This document shows positions 30,864 to 35,911 of a stretch of 35,911 nt of DNA, piece after piece. Source of the DNA: a virus. The notes under the pieces were generated by a model that worked only from the letters and a program-made list of their open reading frames with translations, was not told the DNA's origin and ran no database searches. Location of the stretch: positions 1 through 35,911 of the IMG/VR virus record IMGVR_UViG_3300028364_000080. The stretch is one strand, 5' to 3'. How positions within the stretch are numbered: position 1 is the stretch's first letter; each line of letters opens with the position of its first letter. The position numbers and the translations under genes are program-made.

Positions 30864-31064
30864 ATGAGTGATATATTTGAGATGAGCCATGATGAGTTTG
30901 AGGCTCATTTAGGTAGGCTTCATTCAGCAAAACAGGAGGGTCTTTTGTCGGCTGATGCTGTGGATGAGTGGGAGCACGAGCGTGATTCGTGGCTTGATGA
31001 TTTGATTGCGAACATTGATGTGTCGTTACGTGCCCGACCTAGTGGGGGTTTGTCTGATGAGTAG
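30864..31064 (+). CDS. Small acidic protein upstream of sigma factor
   Basis: 66 residues, beginning MSDIFEMSHDEFEAHLGRLH and containing DAVDEWEHERDSWLDDLI. Very acidic and helical. The RBS GGAGG (30849-30853) also serves an ATG CCA TGA mini-frame at 30859 that ends on this gene's start (ATGA). It overlaps the sigma gene by 8 bases. An anti-sigma or partner role is possible but only inferred from position. No family recognised. Confidence 0.65.
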   Translation: MSDIFEMSHDEFEAHLGRLHSAKQEGLLSADAVDEWEHERDSWLDDLIANIDVSLRARPSGGLSDE

Positions 31065-31821
31065 GGCTGAGGCCTTGTCTGATGAGGTTGTGCTGGCGGC
31101 TCAGGCTGGTGACGCTGAGGCTGTAGCTAAGGTGTGCGCTCGTATGCGTGTTCATATTCAGGCGTTCGCCGATAGGCGTGCTGATGGGTCTACGCTTGAT
31201 GCTAGAGATTTAGCTCAGGATGGCTACGTCGCTGTTCTTGAGTGTTTGGCTAAGTTTGAGGTTGGAGGATCGGCTAAGTTTGAGACGTACGCCAATTGGT
31301 ACCTCAGGGGTGCCATAGTTAACTCTACGTCTAAGAACTACGTGGGCGCTTCTATTCCACATGCTACATTGGGGCGCTACTGGGCTGTGGAGGCGCTGTT
31401 AGATGAGGGGCATGAGCTTACTGAGGCTCTTGATGGTACAATGTCTCTACTCACTTACATTGATGTCAAGAATGTGGTTGAGAACACAGGGTCTATTGAC
31501 AACGCTGGCGAGATTACTCCTGATGATGGCGGTAACCCCGATGACGAAACTGTGGGCGGCTTGCAGCTTGAGGCTGTGGATCACACAGATTACCACGCTG
31601 TTAATCACACTTGGGCGTTGGATTTGATTGAGAAGCTACGCTCAGAGAAGCAGAAGACTGTTGTGCTGGCTCGCTACGGGTTCTTGACAGGTGTCCCTAT
31701 CGGGGTCGCTGAGATTGCTGAAATGATGGGAAAAAGCGAGATTGGGGTTTACAAGCTGCTGGAACGTGGTATCATGGCCCTTAAGAAAATAGAAGGAATA
31801 GAGGTATCTGATGTTGGCTGA
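31057..31821 (+). CDS. RNA polymerase sigma-70 family factor
   Basis: 254 residues. Region 2 is seen as DARDLAQDGYVAVLECLAKF, GGSAKFETYANWYLRGAIVN, the core-binding and -10 recognition part. Region 4 is the C-terminal helix-turn-helix (TGVPIGVAEIAEMMGKSEIG, VYKLLERGIMALKK). A long acidic linker (TGSIDNAGEITPDDGGNPDD) joins them. It would direct host RNA polymerase to phage promoters, perhaps the unusual ones at 18928 and 34644. The start ATG 31057 overlaps the preceding gene. Its own promoter is at 30733. Confidence 0.85.
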   Translation: MSRAEALSDEVVLAAQAGDAEAVAKVCARMRVHIQAFADRRADGSTLDARDLAQDGYVAVLECLAKFEVGGSAKFETYANWYLRGAIVNSTSKNYVGASIPHATLGRYWAVEALLDEGHELTEALDGTMSLLTYIDVKNVVENTGSIDNAGEITPDDGGNPDDETVGGLQLEAVDHTDYHAVNHTWALDLIEKLRSEKQKTVVLARYGFLTGVPIGVAEIAEMMGKSEIGVYKLLERGIMALKKIEGIEVSDVG

Positions 31822-31966
31822 TGATGTGGTTCGAGCACACATGCGTAAGCATGCTAAGTTGCGTGACGACGAAACGTACGATCCAGACCTGCACTACATG
31901 ATTGGAGCAGCAGCGTTTGGTATGCTGATGCATGATGAGGAGAGTAGCAATGAAAAGGAAGACTAA
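31811..31966 (+). CDS. Small hypothetical protein
   Basis: 51 residues (MLADDVVRAHMRKHAKLRDD onward), mixed charge with a short hydrophobic patch (MIGAAAFGMLM). GAGG (31801-31804) is 6 bases before the ATG. It overlaps the sigma gene by 11 bases and the next gene by 17 bases. No family recognised. Confidence 0.6.
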   Translation: MLADDVVRAHMRKHAKLRDDETYDPDLHYMIGAAAFGMLMHDEESSNEKED

Positions 31967-32117
31967 TAGGCGTGAGCAGAATGCTAAGCCTAAGGATATT
32001 CAGCAACATTATGTGGTTGATGAGTTGCAAGAATTGGGGGATGCCGCTACAGTGTCTTCTAAGTGGCTCACTCAAGACATTCTTGAGGAGATTACTAACT
32101 GGAAGGATTACGTCTAA
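31950..32117 (+). CDS. Small basic-then-acidic protein
   Basis: 55 residues, with a basic N-terminus (MKRKTNRREQNAKPKD) and an acidic helix (VVDELQELGDAATVSS, ILEEITNW). GAGGAG (31937-31942) is 7 bases before the ATG at 31950. It shares one base with the next start (TAATG). No family recognised. Confidence 0.6.
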   Translation: MKRKTNRREQNAKPKDIQQHYVVDELQELGDAATVSSKWLTQDILEEITNWKDYV

Positions 32118-32338
32118 TGCTTGATGTATTTGTGCATCGAACAGGTGTGGTGGAGTTGCGCCAGCACACCAAAGTCTGGAACACAAGGTTTAAGGAGGCT
32201 GTGATGCCTGAGTATTCTGTCAGGGTAAATTGGAAAGTTGAGACTGAACCTACAGTATCAATCGACTACCATGAGCGCACGTGGCAACGTCAGGAACCTA
32301 TGATCAATGGCGTGACCATTTGGCAGGAGATTGTCTAA
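32117..32338 (+). CDS. Small beta-type protein, unknown
   Basis: 73 residues from the overlapping start at 32117, MLDVFVHRTGVVELRQHTKV. A second in-frame ATG at 32204 follows AAGGAGG (32192-32198) by 5 bases and would give a 44-residue product (MPEYSVRVNWKVETEPTVSI). The stronger RBS makes the shorter start a serious alternative. The coupled TAATG favours the longer one. No family recognised. Confidence 0.55.
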   Translation: MLDVFVHRTGVVELRQHTKVWNTRFKEAVMPEYSVRVNWKVETEPTVSIDYHERTWQRQEPMINGVTIWQEIV

Positions 32339-32514
32339 TGGCTCTACGTCGACGTAAGTTCAAGGTTATGGAGCCTCGTGCGTTCCCTAAGCGCCATGCT
32401 AAGTGGCCGATCCGCTATGCTTGCTCAGAGCATGGCTGGGTGAGCGACACTGCGTTCGTAGCAATTTCCGTTAGGTGCCCCTGTGGGCGTTTGGCTGAAG
32501 AGGTAAAATCATGA
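32338..32514 (+). CDS. Small zinc-ribbon-like protein
   Basis: 58 residues from the ATG at 32338 (TAATG overlap). The N-terminus is very basic (MALRRRKFKVMEPRAFPKRH). The second half contains YACSEHGWVS and RCPCGRL, a CxxH/CxC set compatible with metal binding. It overlaps the next gene by four bases. No family recognised. Confidence 0.6.
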   Translation: MALRRRKFKVMEPRAFPKRHAKWPIRYACSEHGWVSDTAFVAISVRCPCGRLAEEVKS

Positions 32515-32834
32515 CGGTAGAAGACGATTACGAGTTCCAGTATGAGGACAACGACAACATTACAAGGCTCATGTCTAGGCGCTCAGAGCTTAATACTCTG
32601 ATGAGCACCATGCATGCCGCTATGCGTGCCATCGCTGCTGATACGGCTACCGTGCTTAGGGCACATGCTGCTGGCGATGAGGATGCACGCTACCGCCTTT
32701 GGAATGAGGCTGAGGAGAATCAGCAAACTCTGCTGCTTCTGGGACGTAAGTTCTATCAGGTTGAGCAAGAATTAGCCTGGCTCAACAACTATGCTAGTCG
32801 ATACGCCGTGGATGATGAGGAGAATCAAGAATGA
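32511..32834 (+). CDS. Helical coiled-coil protein, unknown
   Basis: 107 residues, predicted all-helical: RLMSRRSELNTLMSTMHAAM, then DARYRLWNEAEENQQTLLLL and FYQVEQELAWLNNYASRY. Acidic start and end. It overlaps the zinc-ribbon-like gene and the kinase gene by four bases each, so is part of one operon. No family recognised. Confidence 0.65.
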   Translation: MTVEDDYEFQYEDNDNITRLMSRRSELNTLMSTMHAAMRAIAADTATVLRAHAAGDEDARYRLWNEAEENQQTLLLLGRKFYQVEQELAWLNNYASRYAVDDEENQE

Positions 32835-33394
32835 TCATAGGATTTAGTGGGTTCGCTCAGGTCGGTAAAGATTCGGCGGCTGAGCCTTTGATTGAGGAGG
32901 GGTTTGAAAGTCTCTCTTTTGCCGCTGGCGTGAGGCGTTTGGCGTATGAGCTTAATCAGTTTGTGGTGGTGCGTGACAAGTCTATGGGCATGAACAGTAT
33001 CGCCAAGTATCGAAGCGTTCTTGATGAGCATGGCTACGAGTGGGCTAAGCAGCACACTTCTGCTCGCCAGCTTCTAGTGGATATCGGCTCAGGCGTGCGT
33101 AACGTGATTGGCCCGGACGCCTGGATTGCTCCTGTGCGAGCAACTATTGAGAATGCTTCTCCTGGCAGTGACTTTGTGATCACTGATGTGAGGTACGCAA
33201 ATGAGGCTGCTATGATTCGTGAGTTTGGTGGCCATATTGTGCGTGTGATCCGACCTGGCGTAAAGGCTGTGTCGATGGAAGAGGAGCGTAGCCTTAAACA
33301 GTTTCACCCGGATTTTGTGGTCTACAATGACGGCGGATTTGTGAAGCTGTGGGATAGCGTCTGCGATATTGCCTCTGAATTAAGGGAGCACTGA
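32831..33394 (+). CDS. Deoxynucleoside monophosphate kinase (T4 gp1-like)
   Basis: 187 residues. The P-loop GFAQVGKD at residues 7-14 is at the very N-terminus (MIIGFSGFAQVGKDSAA), followed by a substrate region near VLDEHGYEWAKQHTSARQLL and FVITDVRYANEAAMI, as in phage dNMP kinases. It converts dNMPs to dNDPs. With NrdJ it indicates the phage supplies its own dNTP pools. Confidence 0.88.
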   Translation: MIIGFSGFAQVGKDSAAEPLIEEGFESLSFAAGVRRLAYELNQFVVVRDKSMGMNSIAKYRSVLDEHGYEWAKQHTSARQLLVDIGSGVRNVIGPDAWIAPVRATIENASPGSDFVITDVRYANEAAMIREFGGHIVRVIRPGVKAVSMEEERSLKQFHPDFVVYNDGGFVKLWDSVCDIASELREH

Positions 33395-33395
33395 A

Positions 33396-33542
33396 ATGAC
33401 TGATCCTAGCGTACCTCCTCATACAACGGGGATTTATGAGTTGAGTGAGATTGCGCACACAGGCGCTGCTACAGGCGATCTAATCTTGATCGCTCTAGCG
33501 TTCGCTATTGTTGGCATGCTGCTACTACTGACGGCCAAGTGA
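33396..33542 (+). CDS. Small single-helix membrane protein
   Basis: 48 residues. N-terminal polar part (MTDPSVPPHTTGIYELSEIA) and one C-terminal helix LILIALAFAIVGMLLLLTAK. An AGGGAG-like RBS lies just upstream. Its TGA overlaps the next ATG (TGATG). Probably tail-anchored in the host membrane. No family recognised. Confidence 0.65.
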   Translation: MTDPSVPPHTTGIYELSEIAHTGAATGDLILIALAFAIVGMLLLLTAK

Positions 33543-34081
33543 TGAATGAGGATGAGTACTGGGTGCTAAAAGACTCCCCTGCTGCTACGTTCGGGTATGC
33601 TAGTGAGCAGGCGTCTTATGCTGATTTTAGGTTCTGCGGAGGCAAAGACGGCTGTGGTGGATGGTTGCATGTGTCTGAGTTTAAGCAGGGAAACTCCACC
33701 ACACGTAAAAGGCTTGTGCAGTCCATATGTCGTGCGTGTGAAAGGCGCATAGGCAACCCTGGGCGTAAGGAGGGCGTATGGAAGAGCAGATTAAAGGGCT
33801 ATGGGATGTCACCTGATGAGTACAACATGATGCTTGAGAGTCAAGGCGGAACCTGTGCTATTCCTAGTTGCTCTAAGGATGCAGCGTCAGAGGGAAGGAG
33901 ATTGGCGGTAGACCATTGTCATAGAAAAGAGGCTGAGCTGAAAAAAGCTCGAAAACGTGTAAAAGGGGTTGTGCGAGGTCTTTTGTGTGCTCACCACAAT
34001 CTAATACTGGGTAACTGTGGTGACACTGCTGAGAGTGTGCAGGAGCTAGCCGACTACCTTTGGAGGTTTGAAAAATCATGA
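33542..34081 (+). CDS. Recombination endonuclease VII family
   Basis: 179 residues. The C-terminal half matches the endonuclease VII domain (PF02945): YGMSPDEYNMMLESQGGTCA, LAVDHCHR, VRGLLCAHHNLILGNCGDTA and VQELADYL, with the zinc cysteines and the catalytic DHC. The N-terminal half has a Cys-pair segment (FCGGKDGCGGWL, SICRACERR), often found with this domain. It resolves branched DNA before packaging. Overlaps the genes on both sides. Confidence 0.9.
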   Translation: MNEDEYWVLKDSPAATFGYASEQASYADFRFCGGKDGCGGWLHVSEFKQGNSTTRKRLVQSICRACERRIGNPGRKEGVWKSRLKGYGMSPDEYNMMLESQGGTCAIPSCSKDAASEGRRLAVDHCHRKEAELKKARKRVKGVVRGLLCAHHNLILGNCGDTAESVQELADYLWRFEKS

Positions 34082-34200
34082 AATGCCTTATTGTAGAACA
34101 AGGTGGGCCATTGTTGACGGGGTTAAGCAGCATTTTGCAGATTGAGGAGAAAATGCAAGATTCTGCTTGTGTTTCCGATGGTGTGGTGTATGATGGCTAG
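34078..34200 (+). CDS. Very small hypothetical protein
   Basis: 40 residues starting MKCLIVEQGGPLLTGLSSIL. The ATGA overlap with the endonuclease VII stop supports coupled translation. The codon pattern is average, the sequence is not recognised, and the gene after it overlaps by 11 bases. May be real but weakly supported. Confidence 0.4.
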   Translation: MKCLIVEQGGPLLTGLSSILQIEEKMQDSACVSDGVVYDG

Positions 34201-34462
34201 GCGCAAAAGCGTTGCTCCTGTGAATGAGTTCCCTGAGCACTGGTTGGTAGAGCCAGAGGTGAAGATCGCTGGTAAAGCGCTTCTGACTAAGGGCGCTGAG
34301 TTTAAAGTGGCTGGTGTGGTCGGCAAATGCCGATTTAGGCACTTCGTGACTAATCAGAGTTCAGGTGAGCAATGGATTGAGTGTTTTGATCGGCATGGGG
34401 CCTACAGGGCCTTTGATTGTGCTCGTGTGAAGACGGTACATAGACCAAAGAAAAGGAGCTAA
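34190..34462 (+). CDS. Small basic beta-type protein, unknown
   Basis: 90 residues from the ATG at 34190 (or 34193). The body contains APVNEFPEHWLVEPEVKIAG, GAEFKVAGVVGKCRFRHFVT and the basic end VKTVHRPKKRS, suggesting a small beta-barrel nucleic-acid binding protein. This is inference only. RBS is weak. Confidence 0.6.
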   Translation: MMARRKSVAPVNEFPEHWLVEPEVKIAGKALLTKGAEFKVAGVVGKCRFRHFVTNQSSGEQWIECFDRHGAYRAFDCARVKTVHRPKKRS

Positions 34463-34464
34463 TT

Positions 34465-34620
34465 ATGGGTGTTATTTACGGTTATATGCTTACTGTGGTA
34501 GGCGCTCTGGCAATCGGCTATTTGCTTGATAAGCGTGCTGAGCGGCGGTACAGGGAGTTTGAGGAGTTCAATGATGCTTGGGCCTACCACGCAGACCTGT
34601 GGGAAGAGCGCTACTTTTAA
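34465..34620 (+). CDS. Small membrane-anchored protein
   Basis: 51 residues: one N-terminal helix (MGVIYGYMLTVVGALAIGYL), then a charged cytoplasmic helix DKRAERRYREFEEF and an aromatic end. AAGGAG (34453-34458) is 6 bases before the ATG. Last gene before the repeated promoter element. No family recognised. Confidence 0.7.
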   Translation: MGVIYGYMLTVVGALAIGYLLDKRAERRYREFEEFNDAWAYHADLWEERYF

Positions 34621-34643
34621 ACGCAGTATTATGGGCATAAACG

Positions 34644-34682
34644 TATAATAATTGGTACTGCTGAGTGGTAACTAAGTAAGAG
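34644..34682 (+). promoter_or_regulatory. Promoter/leader element, copy 2
   Basis: TATAAT (34644-34649) is followed after nine bases by the 24-base block 34659-34682, identical to 18943-18966. The ACGTATAA part upstream is also shared. The block contains TAACTAAGTAAG with stops in all three frames. No -35 is clear. It sits 98 bases before the HNH gene pair. Confidence 0.7.
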
Positions 34683-34732
34683 AGAGAATATGCACAGTCT
34701 GATCCTAATAGCGCCTTACGTCTACGTATAGA

Positions 34733-34765
34733 GCTAGAGTACTCGTTAAGAGGGTTGGCTCTAGC
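34733..34765 (+). promoter_or_regulatory. Leader hairpin before first HNH gene
   Basis: GCTAGAG (34733-34739) pairs with CTCTAGC (34759-34765) around a 19-base loop. AGGAGG follows one base later and lies 7 bases before the ATG at 34780, so folding could influence ribosome access. Confidence 0.45.
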
Positions 34766-34779
34766 CAGGAGGCTACAGG

Positions 34780-35127
34780 ATGACGCTACCGCAACCGTGT
34801 TTAGAGACAGGCTGTATGGTGCTATCCTATGATGGTAGGTCTAGGTGTGCTGCTCACACTAAGGCTAGGGGCGCTGCTAAGAACGCTAAGAGGCGTAATG
34901 GTGGGGGTGAGCGTGCCCAAGCTCGCATGAGGTACAGGCTTAAGAGCCTAGATGCTTCTGTGTGCTGGCTGTGTAGGATTGAGTTTAGAGCTTCTGCACT
35001 GCAAGTAGACCATATTCTAGCTTTGGCTGATGGTGGAGTCGATACAGAGTCTAATTTGCAAGTTCTCTGCAAGCCATGCCACGACAATAAGTCTGCTGAT
35101 GAGAATAAGAGGAGAAGGGCTTACTGA
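34780..35127 (+). CDS. HNH endonuclease near genome end
   Basis: 115 residues. The HNH core is CWLCRIEFRASALQVDHILA, followed by LADGGVDTESNLQVLCKPCH and DNKS. N-terminal cysteines (CLETGC, CAAH) may hold a second metal. This type of HNH protein is often encoded next to terminase genes and is needed for cos cleavage in several phages. Across the joined ends it would lie just upstream of terS. AGGAGG RBS. Overlaps the next gene by one base (TGATG). Confidence 0.88.
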   Translation: MTLPQPCLETGCMVLSYDGRSRCAAHTKARGAAKNAKRRNGGGERAQARMRYRLKSLDASVCWLCRIEFRASALQVDHILALADGGVDTESNLQVLCKPCHDNKSADENKRRRAY

Positions 35128-35747
35128 TGCCTACTGTGTCTGTTGAAGCTAAAAAGCGCCAACGTGAGCGAGCTAGTGCTAGTCGTAAGGCTAGGCGTCT
35201 GAGTGATCCCGTGTGGGCTGAGGCTGAGCGTAAGCGGGCTAGGTACAACTATGAACGTAAGCGTGAGTTTAAGAAGTGCCCTATTCTTCATCCTCCTAAG
35301 CCTAAGCCTGTAAAGGTGTATATTCGTAGGTTATGCGGTTGGCGTGAGTGTGTGAACATATTTGAGCCTAAGGGTAGTAGGACTGTTAACTGCTCTAAGG
35401 AGTGTGGTAAACGTAGCGACAAGCAGAAATATCGTGAGTCTGAGGCCGGGCGGTTGTACCAGTACAACCGTAAGCATGCTATGCGTGCTATGATGCAGGC
35501 TGCTGATGTGGATGTGACTGCTAAGGGCAAACGTGATATACTTGACAAGTATGGTGGCTCTTGTGTTTACTGTGGGGTACTGGTGGCGGGGGGCTTGGAG
35601 TGGGATCACGAGACGCCTATTGCACGTGGCGGTAAGCACATGTTAGCTAATCTTGTGCCGTCTTGTGTGTGGTGTAACAGGAGCAAGAGCAGTAAGGCTT
35701 TGAGTGTGTGGCTTGTTGATGAGGGGTGCACCAGTCCGCCGCTGTAA
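35127..35747 (+). CDS. Second HNH endonuclease with long basic N-terminus
   Basis: 206 residues. Residues 1-60 are highly basic (KKRQRERASASRKARRLS, KRARYNYERKREFKKC). A Cys-containing middle (RLCGWRECVNIF, NCSKECGKR) could bind zinc. The C-terminal HNH motif is CVYCGVLVAGGLEWDHETPI, then LANLVPSCVWCNRSKSSK. It is the last gene before the right-end DnaA-box cluster. Together with the preceding HNH gene it may be part of the packaging or homing apparatus. Confidence 0.85.
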   Translation: MPTVSVEAKKRQRERASASRKARRLSDPVWAEAERKRARYNYERKREFKKCPILHPPKPKPVKVYIRRLCGWRECVNIFEPKGSRTVNCSKECGKRSDKQKYRESEAGRLYQYNRKHAMRAMMQAADVDVTAKGKRDILDKYGGSCVYCGVLVAGGLEWDHETPIARGGKHMLANLVPSCVWCNRSKSSKALSVWLVDEGCTSPPL

Positions 35748-35782
35748 CTGCAACAGCGTTCGTAGTTGTAGTGTGGTCTGGC

Positions 35783-35856
35783 TGGGGATAACTTTCTAAG
35801 TGCTATCCACACCCCCACCTGTAGCCTGTGGATAACTTAAGGCGCTCTGTGGATAA
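35783..35856. other. Right-end DnaA-box cluster
   Basis: Perfect DnaA boxes in minus orientation (TGTGGATAA) lie at 35827-35835 and 35848-35856. One-mismatch copies are at 35783-35791 (TGGGGATAA, -) and 35803-35811 (CTATCCACA, +). GGGTAGA tandem repeats follow at about 35861-35880. If the edges join, these and the left cluster form one origin-like region of about 220 bases. Confidence 0.75.
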
Positions 35857-35911
35857 CGTAGGGTAGAGGGTAGAGGGTGGTACGGGTATGGCAGACTGCC
35901 TTGTTCCCGTT

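Noticed and set aside
35861-35880. GGGTAGA tandem repeats as telomere-like ends
   Set aside because: Only about two and a half copies, on one side only, with no covalently closed hairpin or protelomerase gene.
1-35911. Prophage in a bacterial chromosome
   Set aside because: No host genes, attachment-site pair, integrase or repressor were visible; both edges look like phage ends.

Overview
The window reads as a complete or nearly complete genome of a tailed double-stranded DNA phage (siphovirus type, HK97-like head) with moderate G+C. Every supportable gene lies on the + strand and most neighbours overlap by 1-14 bases. The likely host is an actinobacterium. That is an inference from the gene complement: B12-dependent NrdJ, a phiC31 gp3-like protein, family A DNA polymerase, HNH genes beside the presumed cos, and a DUF932 gene. 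The genus cannot be fixed. I see no integrase, CI-like repressor, excisionase or tRNA gene, so a lytic life-style is likelier. The order terminase small subunit at the left edge and HNH genes at the right edge suggests the two edges are the physical genome ends.

Layout. 1-114: left end with a DnaA-box cluster. 115-4266: packaging genes terS and terL, with an adenosylcobalamin-dependent ribonucleotide reductase (nrdJ) inserted between them. 4276-7717: small membrane protein, portal, prohead protease, capsid and a double hairpin terminator. 7749-12395: connector, tail terminator, tail tube, G/GT chaperones made through a probable -1 frameshift (AAACCCT), and tape measure. 12397-17381: distal tail, receptor-binding-type protein, amidase lysin with a DUF4214 domain, hub-type tail protein, and membrane/holin genes, closed by a strong terminator. 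17449-18894: a moron-like cassette whose first part differs in codon use, with two near-identical consensus promoters, a leaderless small gene and a secreted HExxH protein.

18928-25500: replication and recombination module behind a promoter/leader that recurs at 34644. It holds a RecB-like nuclease, gp3-like protein, Hjc-like nuclease, primase-helicase and DNA polymerase I. 25493-27843: small genes, an HNH nuclease and a three-zinc-finger protein. 27844-28049: structured non-coding region and promoter for the DUF932 gene, which ends in its own terminator. 29065-30355: three tandem paralogues made almost wholly of hexapeptide (left-handed beta-helix) repeats. 30733-31821: promoter, palindromic operator-like site and a phage sigma factor. 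31811-34620: many small genes, a dNMP kinase and an endonuclease VII. 34644-35747: repeated promoter/leader and two HNH genes. 35783-35911: second DnaA-box cluster at the right end.

The genes work together as follows. NrdJ and dNMP kinase supply dNTPs to the primase-helicase and polymerase. The gp3-like, RecB-like, Hjc-like and endonuclease VII proteins process recombination and branched DNA. The sigma factor probably switches host polymerase to phage promoters. The HNH genes and terminase act at the ends during packaging. No gene-free stretch exceeds 300 bases; the longest are 562-843 and 27844-28049, and both contain predicted hairpins and promoter-like sites.
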